Source: Verrucomicrobiota bacterium
Lineage (GTDB): Bacteria > Verrucomicrobiota > Kiritimatiellia > UBA8416 > JABMPJ01
Assembly (NCBI GenBank): GCA_018648805.1
Contig: JABGQM010000014.1
Coordinates: 17,882 to 81,881, forward strand
Length of the DNA stretch: 64,000 nt
Reading direction: 5' to 3'
Part shown: positions 20,201 through 28,219 of the stretch, in pieces
Position numbering within the stretch: the stretch's first letter is position 1
How the letters are laid out: the number at the start of each line of letters is the position of its first letter
Position numbers and translations under genes: made by a program
Notes under the pieces: generated by a model
The model's input: only the letters and a program-made list of their open reading frames with translations
Told to the model about the DNA's origin: nothing
Database searches by the model: none

Positions 20201-22124
20201 TTTTGCGCGCTACGAGGTGGGCGAGAACACCATCACGTTCACGTACCAGCCCAACCAGTACGCGCACGACATACGCTACGAGTTGGTCGGCTACGCGCCG
20301 GGTGACTACCGCACCTTGCCGACCGTGATGCGGGACGGGCTGCGCCCGCATCTCATGAACATAGGGCCGTCCGGCGCGCTGGCCGTCCTGGCTCCGGGCG
20401 AGGCGTCTGACGACCCCTACCGGATGAACAAGGCTGAGCTCTACAAGCTGGGGCAACTGCACTTCAACGACGGGTTGTATGGTGAATCCCTGGGGTATCT
20501 GGCGGAGCTGTTCAAGCAGGATGACGACTACAACGAGCGTGAGCTCGCGCGGATGCTGCTCTGGATCTATACCGCCGACGAACACTATGAAGCCGCCCGA
20601 GTGGTTCAGATGTTTGAGATCCTGCGGGAGCGCTACCCCGAGCTCGAGATCCCCTACGACCGCATCCTGGTGGTGGGCAAAGCCTATCGCGACATCGGGG
20701 AGTTCGAACGCGCCTGGCTCGTCTACCGCGCCACCATCAGTGCCAGCTTTGTCACGGATTCAAGTGTCAGTGCCGTGCTCGAAGACGAGGGTCGTTTCCT
20801 GGGCTCGATCGACTACCAGAAGCGTCTGTGGCGCGAATATCCGGACAGCGCCGAGGTGGTGGCCTCGCTCTTCGCCCTTTCGCAGGCTCTCTACAGCAAG
20901 GCGCCCGGGGCGGCCGATCTACCGGAAGAGGACGGTGTGAAGCCCGACCGCATCACCATGCTCACGGAGGTCACGGAGCTACTCTACCGGTTCCTCGCGC
21001 ACTACCCGGACGATCCGCTCGCCGACGATGCGGCCTTCAGCTTGGCCAACGCCATGCTGGATCTCAAGAACTACCCGCTGGTGGTCGCACTGGGTGAGCG
21101 GTTCGAGGCCCGCTATACGGACAGTCCCCTGGCCAGCAGCTTCCGCTACCTGGTCGCTCTGGGCCACTTCTGGCAACGTCATTACGATAAGGCGCTGGAC
21201 GCCGGGGTCCACGTGGCCGAAGGCACGAGCAAGGACAAGACGTTCGCACAGTACATCGTGGGACAGATCCACCACGCCCGCAACAATCCCGGCCAGGCGA
21301 TTGAGTGGTATGAGAAGGTGCAGGACAACTACCCGGATGCCGCACAGGCCATCGCGTACTTCAGGGAGAAGGACATCTCCATGGACGAGGTCAAGATCTT
21401 CACCCCCGGTGAGAAGGTGTTCTGCGATCTTAGTTACCGCAACATCAAGGAGGCCTACCTCCAGGTCTACCGGGTGGATCTCATGAAGCTGTATCTTCAG
21501 GAGAAGAACCTGAGCAACATCACCCGCATCCAGCTCGCCGGCATCAGCCCCGGGCATGAGGTGACCGTCGCCTTGGGTGACGGTGAGGATTACGCCGATA
21601 AGACGAAGCAGCTTCCGCTTGCGCTCACCGAAGAAGGCGCCTACCTCATCATCTGTCGTGGCGATGATCTCTTCACGAGCGGCCTGGTCCTGGTGACCCC
21701 CCTTACGATGGAAGTGCAGGAGGACAGCGGCAGCGGACGCGTGCGGGTCAACGTCCGCGACACGGTGGATGACGTGTATTGCCCCGAGGTCCACGTCAAG
21801 GCCATCGGCGCCGCCAACACCGAATTCAAGGATGGGGAGACGGATCTGCGTGGCATCTTCATTGCCGACGCCATCCGCGGTGAGGCCACCGTTATTGCGC
21901 GCGATGCCGGCTCGCGCTACGCCTTTTATCGGGGCGACACCTGGCTGGGCGCGCCCAAGGAACAGCCCAACCAGCCCTCGCCGCAGCCCGCGCAGCTCGA
22001 ATCGATGGATTACCAGAAGAACCTGCGCATATCCAACGACATGATCCAGTCATTCAACATCCACCAGTTCGACCAGATGCGTCGCAGCGGAAAGAAGGGC
22101 GTGCAGGTAAAGGCCGCGTTTTAA
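14232..22124 (+). CDS. Giant alpha-2-macroglobulin-like secreted protein with TPR arrays at both ends
   Basis: About 2,630 residues from ATG 14232, where GGAGGTC precedes a clean signal peptide (basic start, hydrophobic core, PLDAAQ cleavage zone). Residues about 40-580 hold TPR-like repeats of the type found in BamD/YbgF (for example GQYHGEDYAGAAEVA, AIAQYQAFIDGG). From about 600 a bacterial macroglobulin follows: an MG2-type segment around RGYIYTARPVYRPGEHVAVRG, the MG7/bait-flanking block GFWLPGVVTDAKGQATVEL, and a helical TED-like domain around QRSDGGWSWHG. The thioester motif CxEQ is absent. After about 2,060 a second TPR array follows, then a beta-rich tail. Such proteins trap or sense proteases in the periplasm; the TPR flanks suggest docking partners. 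One uninterrupted frame. Confidence 0.85.
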   Translation: MKRFSYLAGRAVTKRGRCAVLAVIALGVLVGWAGPLDAAQTGADERLYMEALGQYHGEDYAGAAEVAMEVIERHADSDWHTKARFLRARALVALKRFKEAEAIYEKEAARLLAGTRKREIAGVVVAFADRLATPADPKVLDAPPPDFGKAYKLYDRVLQMEIGRELRDEVMFKKARAIQQAGNAHQVIADLEAYLGLFDPRWSGPAGAGNGAARPKTNPPAPGAHIAEARYFLAMALRDSRQLPRSRWEARDLLARLTDAPARDDALAADTRWLLVTAFGMPQPQASELERAVKATRDFLKAHHADPRAVKAAYLVPQAYENHGRPDQAIAQYQAFIDGGAYALPDGEAAHEPIEPKAAQSATEYEEQSRREALYKIGQLRFAQRGYDDAIAAWQRYGTRFPNGPHWAASQQGILNAEFQKGVQALADKEYATARTLFESFLRAHPLDSRARQILFTFGQIHHAQAGELADAKGDPAAIKAHYQEAIDEWSRLISKYPNTEESSLALFRSGSVQEEHLDAQAKALATFRRLTWGSYAGQAQQRIAEMTRKNLKLSTERRFRTSEMPTVQLKTRNIEKVTVRTYRLNVEAYFRKIHATRGVEELDVSLIEPDRTWELDIDGYAKYKPLTSEIEIPFEKDAPGAYVVTISEEDWEATTLVIRSDLDLIVKTSRRQALVFVQNRLKRGPAKDVKVLLSDGEAIFGTGTTGKDGVYTDTFDVLKELGAIGVLAVADGHVASHNLNLEGLGFSSGLAPRGYIYTARPVYRPGEHVAVRGILRDVIKGSYTIPTEPFTITVTDAQGRMIREEEQALSEFGTFATEFDLAEVAGLGAYTVRASLQRKHQAALQFTGTFEVQRFKLEKIRLALDLPRDVYFRGETVAGTISASYYWGEPVANAPLRYQLPDGRSYTVETDAKGEVAFVFDTTAMTPGQGLAFTATLTAENVSTSKQAFLALLGFTAEVKPSQPLIVAGEPVDVEITTTAADGTPSGRELTLSVLRRIPRAQDRVLDLIPWLAPPQAPPAETTVQEHAVVTDVKTGTARLALELPDGGDYILRVSGPDRHDQTVTADATLKVSGDDDATRLRFFAKTAELKVGARATVKLHSRMEPTLTLLTYEGEEILRYEVVDLAKGYTPVRFEVGHDLFPNFRISAATMDGRDLRTARKDFTVKRQLNVTVRPIKQAYRPGEQAEVEITVTDQLGQPVEAELSLALVNEALFAAYPDRTPPILAFFQDVAKRHAEFRVGATCAFRYEAAPRKVIKEVLAEGERLQQRRQDTRRLQELQVQQSAQFVNFGGVQVANAPMIVNGSRVLSGQFSLGGGVAGLDRNQARNSRVTLQQDVANQQHAGYWSRSGLSSASAPRREVAGEGFWLPGVVTDAKGQATVELAMPQTTTEWRLTARGCTPATLVGQGQAQTLTRKDFFVEIKAPAAVREGDTLRVLAKVHNLTDYTGPVAVTLDIGATGRDGNLAHREANVTLTDAGGATVVFEGVKVPLVDGLQLQVTARAGGRKDMQDALELAVPVRPWGMEYAAHAGGVARGDATALLRLPKAEYTRRWLTVTVAPALQQAVLEMALSPQPVPLPGPRMEPSGQSPGSELLAAASALEYGRRSKAPAETTRALVAKCRRLTAGLVAAQRSDGGWSWHGATGKVSDWPSSCRTFWGLVAAREAGIAVHPDTIKKATTYLQKRFQSLGANDHEGKAVILHGLSVTKAAEFASLNRLYRARNELGTTALAYTALAFLNQGRPEIATELAALLEAKTDTTGADDHKRVYWKHAARHPYLHDDVETTALSLLVLAQTRPKAAAGASAADYLLGRRGCFGWNPAKARGPAIAALAAWFGEGDDRRTDYRVAVRANDKEIGTIDSTQTQQTRLFEVPDAALVTADNRVTFSMQGHGAYAYAATLRGFSPELKNPRTITHPYVRARHYYHAQREYRGRPIGVRSTSPVRHLESGQRVDVLLDVYERSYTGYLVIEEPLPAGTMLVEGSVSGDFARYEVGENTITFTYQPNQYAHDIRYELVGYAPGDYRTLPTVMRDGLRPHLMNIGPSGALAVLAPGEASDDPYRMNKAELYKLGQLHFNDGLYGESLGYLAELFKQDDDYNERELARMLLWIYTADEHYEAARVVQMFEILRERYPELEIPYDRILVVGKAYRDIGEFERAWLVYRATISASFVTDSSVSAVLEDEGRFLGSIDYQKRLWREYPDSAEVVASLFALSQALYSKAPGAADLPEEDGVKPDRITMLTEVTELLYRFLAHYPDDPLADDAAFSLANAMLDLKNYPLVVALGERFEARYTDSPLASSFRYLVALGHFWQRHYDKALDAGVHVAEGTSKDKTFAQYIVGQIHHARNNPGQAIEWYEKVQDNYPDAAQAIAYFREKDISMDEVKIFTPGEKVFCDLSYRNIKEAYLQVYRVDLMKLYLQEKNLSNITRIQLAGISPGHEVTVALGDGEDYADKTKQLPLALTEEGAYLIICRGDDLFTSGLVLVTPLTMEVQEDSGSGRVRVNVRDTVDDVYCPEVHVKAIGAANTEFKDGETDLRGIFIADAIRGEATVIARDAGSRYAFYRGDTWLGAPKEQPNQPSPQPAQLESMDYQKNLRISNDMIQSFNIHQFDQMRRSGKKGVQVKAAF

Positions 22125-22131
22125 CCCCGAT

Positions 22132-22160
22132 CCGCCTCGTGACCTATGCAGGTTAGGCGG
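22132..22160. terminator. Hairpin between convergent genes (candidate bidirectional terminator)
   Basis: CCGCCT at 22132-22137 pairs with AGGCGG at 22155-22160, and an inner ACCT (22142-22145) pairs with AGGT (22150-22153) around ATGC. It sits exactly between the end of the macroglobulin-like gene and the end of the amidotransferase gene. There is no T-run, so intrinsic termination is uncertain. Confidence 0.4.
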
Positions 22161-22839
22161 TGAGGTAGGTCAGGAGGGCGGCCATCAGCTCGTTGATGGC
22201 GCTGTATCGCTCGGGCACGTCGCGCAGAATCTCTGCCTTGGACTGCACATAGGGCGCCGGCACCAGTTCGTCGCCACAGTGGGCTACAATTGCGGCGGCC
22301 GCAGTGGGGGTTGTCTCGAGGTGAAACTGCAATCCGATCGCTGACCGACCGATCTGGAAAGCCTGGTTCAAGCACCCCTCACTGCTCGCCAGCCGAACCG
22401 CCCCCGCGGGCAGATCAAACGTCTCGCCATGCCAGTGGAATACCTCGAACTCAGATGGAAATGTAAAACCGGTTGCGTGGGTCGCCGCGCTGCCCTGTAC
22501 CGGAAACCAGCCGATCTCTTTGACCGCATTCGGATAGACCCGTGCCCCCAGCGCGCTGGCGATGAGCTGTGCCCCGAGGCAGACCCCGAGGACCGGCAGG
22601 CCCGCTTCAATCGCGCGGCGAATAAACGTCTTCTCCGCCACAAGCCAGGGAGTGACGTCCTCGTCGTTGACGCTCATAGGACCGCCCATCACGATCAGCA
22701 GATGGAGTGCGCCCAGTTCGGGCAGCGGCTCGCCCTCGCACAGGCGTGTACAGGTGACCTCATAGCCGGCGCACGTCAGCCAGGGCTCCATGCTCCCCAG
22801 CCCCTCGAACGGAACGTGCTGTATGTAGTGTGCTCGCAT
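22153..22839 (-). CDS. Class I glutamine amidotransferase (GATase1) protein
   Basis: A 228-residue stand-alone amidotransferase domain. The nucleophile elbow is LPVLGVCLGAQLIA with Cys at about residue 87, and the catalytic His-Glu pair lies in GLQFHLETTP. LLIVMGGPMSVND gives the oxyanion strand. Such domains release ammonia from glutamine or hydrolyse gamma-glutamyl bonds (relatives are annotated as GMP synthase-like or gamma-glutamyl-GABA hydrolase-like); the substrate here is unknown. The start at 22839 puts MRAHYIQHV at the N terminus as in relatives; a longer frame to 22947 has no support. Confidence 0.85.
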   Translation of the reverse strand: MRAHYIQHVPFEGLGSMEPWLTCAGYEVTCTRLCEGEPLPELGALHLLIVMGGPMSVNDEDVTPWLVAEKTFIRRAIEAGLPVLGVCLGAQLIASALGARVYPNAVKEIGWFPVQGSAATHATGFTFPSEFEVFHWHGETFDLPAGAVRLASSEGCLNQAFQIGRSAIGLQFHLETTPTAAAAIVAHCGDELVPAPYVQSKAEILRDVPERYSAINELMAALLTYLTA

Positions 22840-23050
22840 GCTATTGGTGCCTAGATACCCCAGCGGGCATCTGCTATCTTCATCAGTCGAGCACCCGAAT
22901 AGGGGCAACGGCTGGCCCATCATCACATGGCGAACACGTGGGGTCAAGGGGTCAGCCCGGGACTCATATTCGCCGTGACTTCAGGGAGGAGAGTCTCATA
23001 GACTCCGTTCTACTGTTCGTTGCGTTGCGGGGTATGCAAGAGGTCGCACA

Positions 23051-23776
23051 ATGAAATCGTGGATGCTGTTTCCGTTTATTTTGATTTTCGGTTGGATGAT
23101 GGGTGGCTGGCTACCCAAGGCTGAGTTGCGCACGGTGCGCGAGGATCTCAAGGTGGCGCAACGGGCGCTCTCGGCGCGCGCTCCACGCCGGGCCGGGTTC
23201 ACGGGTGTCACGCAGATGCTGGGTATCCCTAAATCTTCACCCACGCCTGACCGCGTCGATGTGCCGGAGCAGGACGAACCCGAGACCCCTGTTCCCGATG
23301 CATCGGTTGCGGGTTCAGACCAGCCTGCGCCCGAGATCGCGGCATCAAAAACCAACAATGCATCGCGCGGTCGGTCGATGAAGCATGGCATCCAAGAAGC
23401 CATGGAGGTGTGGGAAGCGCGCTGCGACATCGCGCGCTCCACGTTTGTGGCCAACGTGGCCCTGGCTCCCGAGCAGGCGACCCGATTCGACGTGTTGGTT
23501 GCCGCCATGAATATTCGATTGGCCCACTCGATCGAGCAGTTTGCCCAGCAGGTGAAGAGCGGGGAGGCCGTGAGTGAGGAGCAGACCGTGAAACTGATGC
23601 GGGATCTCACCACCAGCGTAGCGTCAACATACGATGAACTCGACGGGTCGATGCCCCCCAACTGGCGGGCGGATGCCGGTAAGAAATTCAGCGTCACGGA
23701 CTTTATTGATCCCTCCGTAGCGCTGCCCCTGGTAGATGTTGAAGACGAACTGGGCGAAGGGATGATCAAACACTAG
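23051..23776 (+). CDS. Membrane-anchored hypothetical protein of an ABC exporter operon
   Basis: A 241-residue protein that I do not recognise. It has one N-terminal membrane anchor (MLFPFILIFGWMMGGWL), a short helical segment, a Pro/Glu-rich linker around residues 70-105, and a C-terminal helical domain (ARCDIARSTFVANVALAPEQATRFD and onwards). AAGAGG precedes the start. Only two bases separate it from the ABC permease gene, and the ATPase gene follows, so it is probably an accessory or substrate-contact subunit of that exporter. No peptidase or binding-protein motif is visible. Confidence 0.6.
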   Translation: MKSWMLFPFILIFGWMMGGWLPKAELRTVREDLKVAQRALSARAPRRAGFTGVTQMLGIPKSSPTPDRVDVPEQDEPETPVPDASVAGSDQPAPEIAASKTNNASRGRSMKHGIQEAMEVWEARCDIARSTFVANVALAPEQATRFDVLVAAMNIRLAHSIEQFAQQVKSGEAVSEEQTVKLMRDLTTSVASTYDELDGSMPPNWRADAGKKFSVTDFIDPSVALPLVDVEDELGEGMIKH

Positions 23777-23778
23777 GT

Positions 23779-24684
23779 ATGAAGACCTTTCTTCGCCACG
23801 TCTGGGTTGTCTTGCGCTACGAGCTGGCCGATGCGGTTCGCAGTCGGCGGGTGGTGATTCTGCTGCTGCTCTACCTCGCGGGTGCGATGTTGACCTGCAA
23901 CGGTTTCATTTCGGCCATGCATAAGCTCGAGACCCAGCTTGCCGATACGCTTGCCCTGCCGGCCTCATCTTCGGCCGGGGCCGTCACGGATGCTCTGTGG
24001 CGATCCAAGACGTTTCGCCGCATGGTCATTGGCCTGGTGGGCAACAAGGAGATCGCGCTCGAGATTCTGTCGGTACCTCCGATCGCCGTGATTTACGGTT
24101 GGCTCGCGTTTACATTCACGCCGGTACTCGTGATGCTCTCTGCGGCCGGGCGCATCGCCGAGGAAGTGAGCAGTGGTTCGGTGCGTTATGTCCTGACGCG
24201 CACCTCCCGCCCGGCTTGGTGTCTGGGCAAGTTTATGGGGCAGGCGTGCGAGGTGTTGCTGGCTCTGATGCTGAGTGCGATCGGCACCTGGTGTCTGGCG
24301 CGTTTCCGTATGGCATCGGCGGGTGATCTCGAAACCGCGCGCTGGATGGTGCTCTATGGCTGGAAAGCATGGATTTACTCACTCGCCTTCATAGGGCTGG
24401 CACTGGGCATCTCGCAGAGTGTCCGGTCGCCGTATCACGCCATGGGTCTGGGCCTGGTGGTCCTCATTGTTATGGGTGTTCTCTCGGTCATGGCCAGGCA
24501 TTTTGCTGGGGAGGGATGGCGGCAGCTCTGGCAGATTGCGGACTTCATATTCCCCATCAACCAGAAGATGAACCTGTGGCGACTTCAGCCTGCCTATGTC
24601 CTTAACGGCAGTCTTTACCTGGTGGCGTTGGGGATGGCCTATCTCTTTGCGGGATACGCGGTATTTTCGAAACGGGGGGGCTAG
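23779..24684 (+). CDS. ABC transporter permease (ABC-2 type)
   Basis: A 301-residue protein with about six membrane segments. The start YELADAVRSRRVVILLLLYLAGAML, a long external loop, then GSVRYVLTRTSRPAWCLGKFMGQ and several further helices match the NosY/GldF-like ABC-2 permease pattern, in which the conserved cytoplasmic stretch after helix 2 contacts the ATPase. It follows the anchored protein by two bases and overlaps the ATPase start by one base (TAG/GTG), so the three genes form one unit. The substrate is unknown. Confidence 0.82.
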   Translation: MKTFLRHVWVVLRYELADAVRSRRVVILLLLYLAGAMLTCNGFISAMHKLETQLADTLALPASSSAGAVTDALWRSKTFRRMVIGLVGNKEIALEILSVPPIAVIYGWLAFTFTPVLVMLSAAGRIAEEVSSGSVRYVLTRTSRPAWCLGKFMGQACEVLLALMLSAIGTWCLARFRMASAGDLETARWMVLYGWKAWIYSLAFIGLALGISQSVRSPYHAMGLGLVVLIVMGVLSVMARHFAGEGWRQLWQIADFIFPINQKMNLWRLQPAYVLNGSLYLVALGMAYLFAGYAVFSKRGG

Positions 24685-25631
24685 TGTCCTGCCCCGTAGA
24701 TAAGCCTGTATTGGACGCGGCACTCAACATGTCGGGTGTGGTGAAGCGTTTCGGGCGCCGTACGGCCCTCGACGGGCTGAGCCTGACCGTTCCGGCTGGC
24801 AGTGCGTTCGGGCTTGTGGGGAGCAACGGTGCCGGCAAGACCACCGCCATGTCGGTTGTGGCGGGCATTATGCAGAGCAACGAGGGATCCATCGACCTGC
24901 TGGACGAAGGTCCGTTCGACGCCCGTGTCCACAGCGGTCGCGTCTCCCTGATGCCCCAGGATGCGGAACTGCCTCTGCATGCCCGCATCTGTGACTTGAT
25001 GGGTTTCTATGCACGCCTGCAGGGCATTCCGGGTCGGGAGATTGCCGAACGTGTTGAGGAAGTGCTCCGCTGGGTTCACCTGTCTGATCGTGCCCGATCT
25101 AAGATCCGTGCGCTCTCCCACGGCATGCGCCGGCGGCTGGTGATTGCGCAGGCATTTCTTGGCTCCCCCGAACTGGCCCTGCTCGATGAACCTCTGAGTG
25201 GCCTGGATCCCAAGGAGGTCGTCAGTATGCGTGAGCTGCTCAAGCGTCGTCCCCGCCGCCAGACGCTCATCATCAGCTCGCACAACCTGCATGAGATCGA
25301 GCGGATATGTGATCATGTGGCCTTTATTGAAGAGGGTCGCGTGGTGCATCAGGGTCTCACGGATGCCGTAACCGGCCGCTCCCATGCGATGCACTACCGG
25401 CTGGTCTCCGACCCGCTTCCACTGGATGCGCTGGCGGATGCCCTGCCTGACGCCGACTTCGAATGGCGCCAGAACGACAGCACGTTGGTCTGCAACTATC
25501 CCCACACCACCCACAACGCGGAACAGGTTAACGCTCGTGTCCTGCGCGTGCTCATCGATCAAGGCATAGGGGTCAGCGAGGTCCGCCGCGGCGATGAGCT
25601 GGAAGCCGCGTACCTGAACCACAGTGCCTAG
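24684..25631 (+). CDS. ABC transporter ATP-binding protein
   Basis: A 315-residue ATPase. Walker A is GSNGAGKTT near residues 46-54, the signature is LSHGMRRR (a variant of LSGGQ), Walker B is LALLDEPLSGLDP, and the switch His lies in ISSHNLHEIERICD. A C-terminal extension of about 80 residues follows, typical of CcmA/NosF-like exporters. The start is taken as GTG 24684, overlapping the permease stop; an ATG at 24729 is the alternative and would keep the whole ATPase domain. It powers the ABC-2 permease encoded just upstream. Confidence 0.9.
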   Translation: MSCPVDKPVLDAALNMSGVVKRFGRRTALDGLSLTVPAGSAFGLVGSNGAGKTTAMSVVAGIMQSNEGSIDLLDEGPFDARVHSGRVSLMPQDAELPLHARICDLMGFYARLQGIPGREIAERVEEVLRWVHLSDRARSKIRALSHGMRRRLVIAQAFLGSPELALLDEPLSGLDPKEVVSMRELLKRRPRRQTLIISSHNLHEIERICDHVAFIEEGRVVHQGLTDAVTGRSHAMHYRLVSDPLPLDALADALPDADFEWRQNDSTLVCNYPHTTHNAEQVNARVLRVLIDQGIGVSEVRRGDELEAAYLNHSA

Positions 25632-25674
25632 TCGAAGGGGGCGAATGGAGCGCGTGCGATAAGGGGTGGCGCGT

Positions 25675-26223
25675 CTAGGACTCCGCCAGCCACGTCACGA
25701 GGGTCGAAAGATCTTTGCGGGGACGTTGGGGGGGAGGGGCATCGGGGTTCTCGGGCCAGCCGAGGGTTATGACGGCGGCGGGATGAACGTCGGAGGGCCA
25801 GCCCACGAGCCTCCTGATTCGGGCGGGCTTGACCCAGCCGATCCAGCAGGTGCCGAGGCCTAACTCCTCGGCCTGCAGCACAAGGTGCTCGCCGGCGATA
25901 CCGATATCGATCCAGGGATAGTCAACTTTCGAGATCGCTACGGCGGCACGATGCACGAGGAGTGACTTTTTCATTCCGAGCACAATCAGTACGGGTGCGT
26001 GATTGGCCCACGGCATGGAAAGTCCAGGCCTGAAGCCCTGCTCGATGATGGTGCGTTTGCGCTCCACATCTGTCACCACGGCAAACCGCCAGGGCTGCTG
26101 GTTACAGGCTGACGGCGCCAGACGCGCGGCATCCAGCACCTGTTCAATGTGCCCGCGGGGCACGGGGGCGCTCGTGTAGGCCCTGCAGCTCCGCCGCCGT
26201 GCAATGATCTTAGCTACGCTCAT
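25675..26223 (-). CDS. Nitroreductase family protein
   Basis: A 182-residue FMN-dependent oxidoreductase. The family pattern is complete: IIARRRSCRAYTSAPVP at the start, LDAARLAPSACNQQPWRF forming the FMN phosphate site, IGIAGEHLVLQAEELGLGTCWIG in the middle and ITLGWPEN near the end. It probably reduces nitro groups or quinone-like compounds with NAD(P)H. I chose ATG 26223, with GAGGGAAGG about six bases upstream; in-frame starts further upstream extend into a palindromic repeat and are implausible. Confidence 0.88.
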   Translation of the reverse strand: MSVAKIIARRRSCRAYTSAPVPRGHIEQVLDAARLAPSACNQQPWRFAVVTDVERKRTIIEQGFRPGLSMPWANHAPVLIVLGMKKSLLVHRAAVAISKVDYPWIDIGIAGEHLVLQAEELGLGTCWIGWVKPARIRRLVGWPSDVHPAAVITLGWPENPDAPPPQRPRKDLSTLVTWLAES

Positions 26224-26309
26224 CCTCATCCTTCCCTCAACAGCTGTCATGTGTTGTAGGTGAGGGGGGGTAAGGGCGCAAGGAAATTGGGGAAGAGGAG
26301 ATCGGTGGT

Positions 26310-26423
26310 CCCTCCGTCGCCCTTCCCCCTTCGCTCTGCGAGCTTCGGGGGACAAGTCGGGCTATGGAGGGCAAGCGGAGGTCAGTGGGAGAGATCAACG
26401 AGTAAGAGTAGGAGTAAGAGTAC
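26310..26423. repeat. Intergenic repeat cluster: imperfect palindrome plus GAGTAA hexamers
   Basis: CCCTCC at 26310-26315 and GGAGGG at 26366-26371 bound an imperfect palindrome containing CTTCGCTCTGCGAGCTTCGG. It is followed by four hexamers at 26400-26423: GAGTAA, GAGTAG, GAGTAA, GAGTAC. CGAGTAAGAGTA at 26399-26410 recurs exactly, in inverse orientation, at 58849-58860. This fills most of the 286-base gap between the nitroreductase and kinase genes. Confidence 0.7.
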
Positions 26424-26509
26424 GTGGGAGGAAAGGAAAGAACAGCTTGCTGGAGGGGGTGGTGATGACTAAGGTGAGAGCGATGGACTAAACGAATGGC
26501 GGGGCGAGG

Positions 26510-28108
26510 ATGGCTGTTCTCACATGGGAGACCAGTACAGGCCGTCAAAGGCTTGAACTTGGCGATGTGGCGGTGCTCGGGCGTGTGGCGGAGTGTGACG
26601 TCGTACTTCCTGCCCCCGAAGTATCCCGCCAGCATGCCCGTATCCGCCGCGATGCGGCGCGCTGGCTGTTTGAGGATGAGGGCAGCCACAATGGCTCATA
26701 CATCAACGGCACCCTCAGCACCGCCACGACCGCACTCGCGGACGGCGATATCATCCACGTGGGCGCATTCCGGCTGACCTTCAACACGGGGGCCACCTCC
26801 CCGTTGCCGTCGCCCCCGCTGGCGGGCAACGGTGATCAGGCAGCATCACTCAGCGCCCTGGCCTCTTTGGACCTCTCACGCCTGCACGCCCCCATGGCGG
26901 CGGGGAACAGCGTCGACATTTCACGACGCCTCCAGGCCACCTATGAAATCGCCCGCGCCACCACGGGAACCTTCGATGAGTCGGAAATGCTTGAGCAGGT
27001 TCTTGCGGTCCTCTTTGATATCTTTGAAGCCGCCGATCGCGGCATGATCCTCCTCGGTGATGGGGGTGCCGATGAGATCCGCCGCGGAGCAGTCAAACAG
27101 CGGACCGGTGACGACCGCGATGCCATCGAGCTGTCCGACACCGCGCTGGAGCGGGCGTTCAAGAACCGCGAAGCTCTGCTCTGCCGCGACACCGGCGACG
27201 ACGGCCACTTCTCGGCGGCACAGAGCATTGTTGATCTCGGGATCCGCTCCATCATGATCGCCCCACTCGTCTATCGAGACCAGGTCTACGGGGCTATCTA
27301 TCTGGATGCGATCCGGCGAGCCGCGGGGTTCAGCTCGGCTGATCTGAAACTTCTCGGGATCGCCGCGGCCGATGTGGCCGCCGCACTGGCCCATGCCGAA
27401 TTGCACCGTCACGTGGTCCAGAACGAACGGATGGCCGCCATGGGCGAGACGGCCACAGGCCTGTCGCACTGCATCAAGAACATCCTGCAGGGCGTCAAAA
27501 CCGGCTCCTACGTGGTGGACCAGGGATTGGAGATGCAGGATCTCGGCATGATCGACACCGGTTGGCAGGTGATCAAACGGAAGAACGACTTCATGGAGAA
27601 GCTGGTCTGGGATCTTCTGACCCTCTCCAAGCCGCGCGAGGCAGAGTTCGCCCCTACCGACCTCAATGCCCTCTGCGAGGAGATGTGCGATGTGGGGGCA
27701 CACGATGAATCTGGCAACGATGTCAGTGTCATCTTTAAGGCGGATCCGGATCTGCCTGCTGTGATGCTGGACGCCAAGGGGTTTCGCCGTTGCCTGCTCA
27801 ACCTGGTGACCAATGCGATGGATGCCTGCTCGAAGGCGGGCGGTGAGGTCAGAGTGGAAACAGACGGGGGCACCGGGGATGACCCGATCTGCGTCACGAT
27901 CCACGACAACGGCTGCGGTATGTCGGACGCCACACAAGCCAAGCTATTCACCATGTTTTTCAGCACCAAGGGAGCCAAAGGCACGGGGCTCGGCCTGCCG
28001 GTCACCAAGAAGATCATTGAGGAGCATGGCGGCCAGCTCGACGTTAGCTCAATCGAAGGCCGCGGCACCACCTTCACCATCTCGCTCCCCATCGAGCACA
28101 AGGCGTAG
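26510..28108 (+). CDS. FHA-GAF sensor histidine kinase
   Basis: A 532-residue soluble kinase. Residues 1-95 form an FHA domain (GRVAECDVVL, SRQHARI, DEGSHNGSYING) that binds phosphothreonine peptides. Residues about 140-300 form a GAF domain (AADRGMILL, APLVYRDQVYGAIYLD). The dimerisation helix carries the phosphoacceptor His at about residue 320 (LSHCIKNILQG), and the ATP lid has LLNLVTNAMDAC, IHDNGCGMSD and the GTGLGLPVTKKI G2 box. No membrane segment or receiver domain is present, and no response regulator is encoded nearby. The FHA head ties it to Ser/Thr kinases such as the one at 50.5 kb, though that link is inference. Confidence 0.9.
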   Translation: MAVLTWETSTGRQRLELGDVAVLGRVAECDVVLPAPEVSRQHARIRRDAARWLFEDEGSHNGSYINGTLSTATTALADGDIIHVGAFRLTFNTGATSPLPSPPLAGNGDQAASLSALASLDLSRLHAPMAAGNSVDISRRLQATYEIARATTGTFDESEMLEQVLAVLFDIFEAADRGMILLGDGGADEIRRGAVKQRTGDDRDAIELSDTALERAFKNREALLCRDTGDDGHFSAAQSIVDLGIRSIMIAPLVYRDQVYGAIYLDAIRRAAGFSSADLKLLGIAAADVAAALAHAELHRHVVQNERMAAMGETATGLSHCIKNILQGVKTGSYVVDQGLEMQDLGMIDTGWQVIKRKNDFMEKLVWDLLTLSKPREAEFAPTDLNALCEEMCDVGAHDESGNDVSVIFKADPDLPAVMLDAKGFRRCLLNLVTNAMDACSKAGGEVRVETDGGTGDDPICVTIHDNGCGMSDATQAKLFTMFFSTKGAKGTGLGLPVTKKIIEEHGGQLDVSSIEGRGTTFTISLPIEHKA

Positions 28109-28219
28109 CCCGGCGCGGCGGCTGTATGAATGGGGCCATTCTCTCTCGCCACGCTGCCACCGCCCTGCTATCTTCGAACGATCGACCTGTCGGGGAAACA
28201 GTGCAGAGAGGAGCATGCG

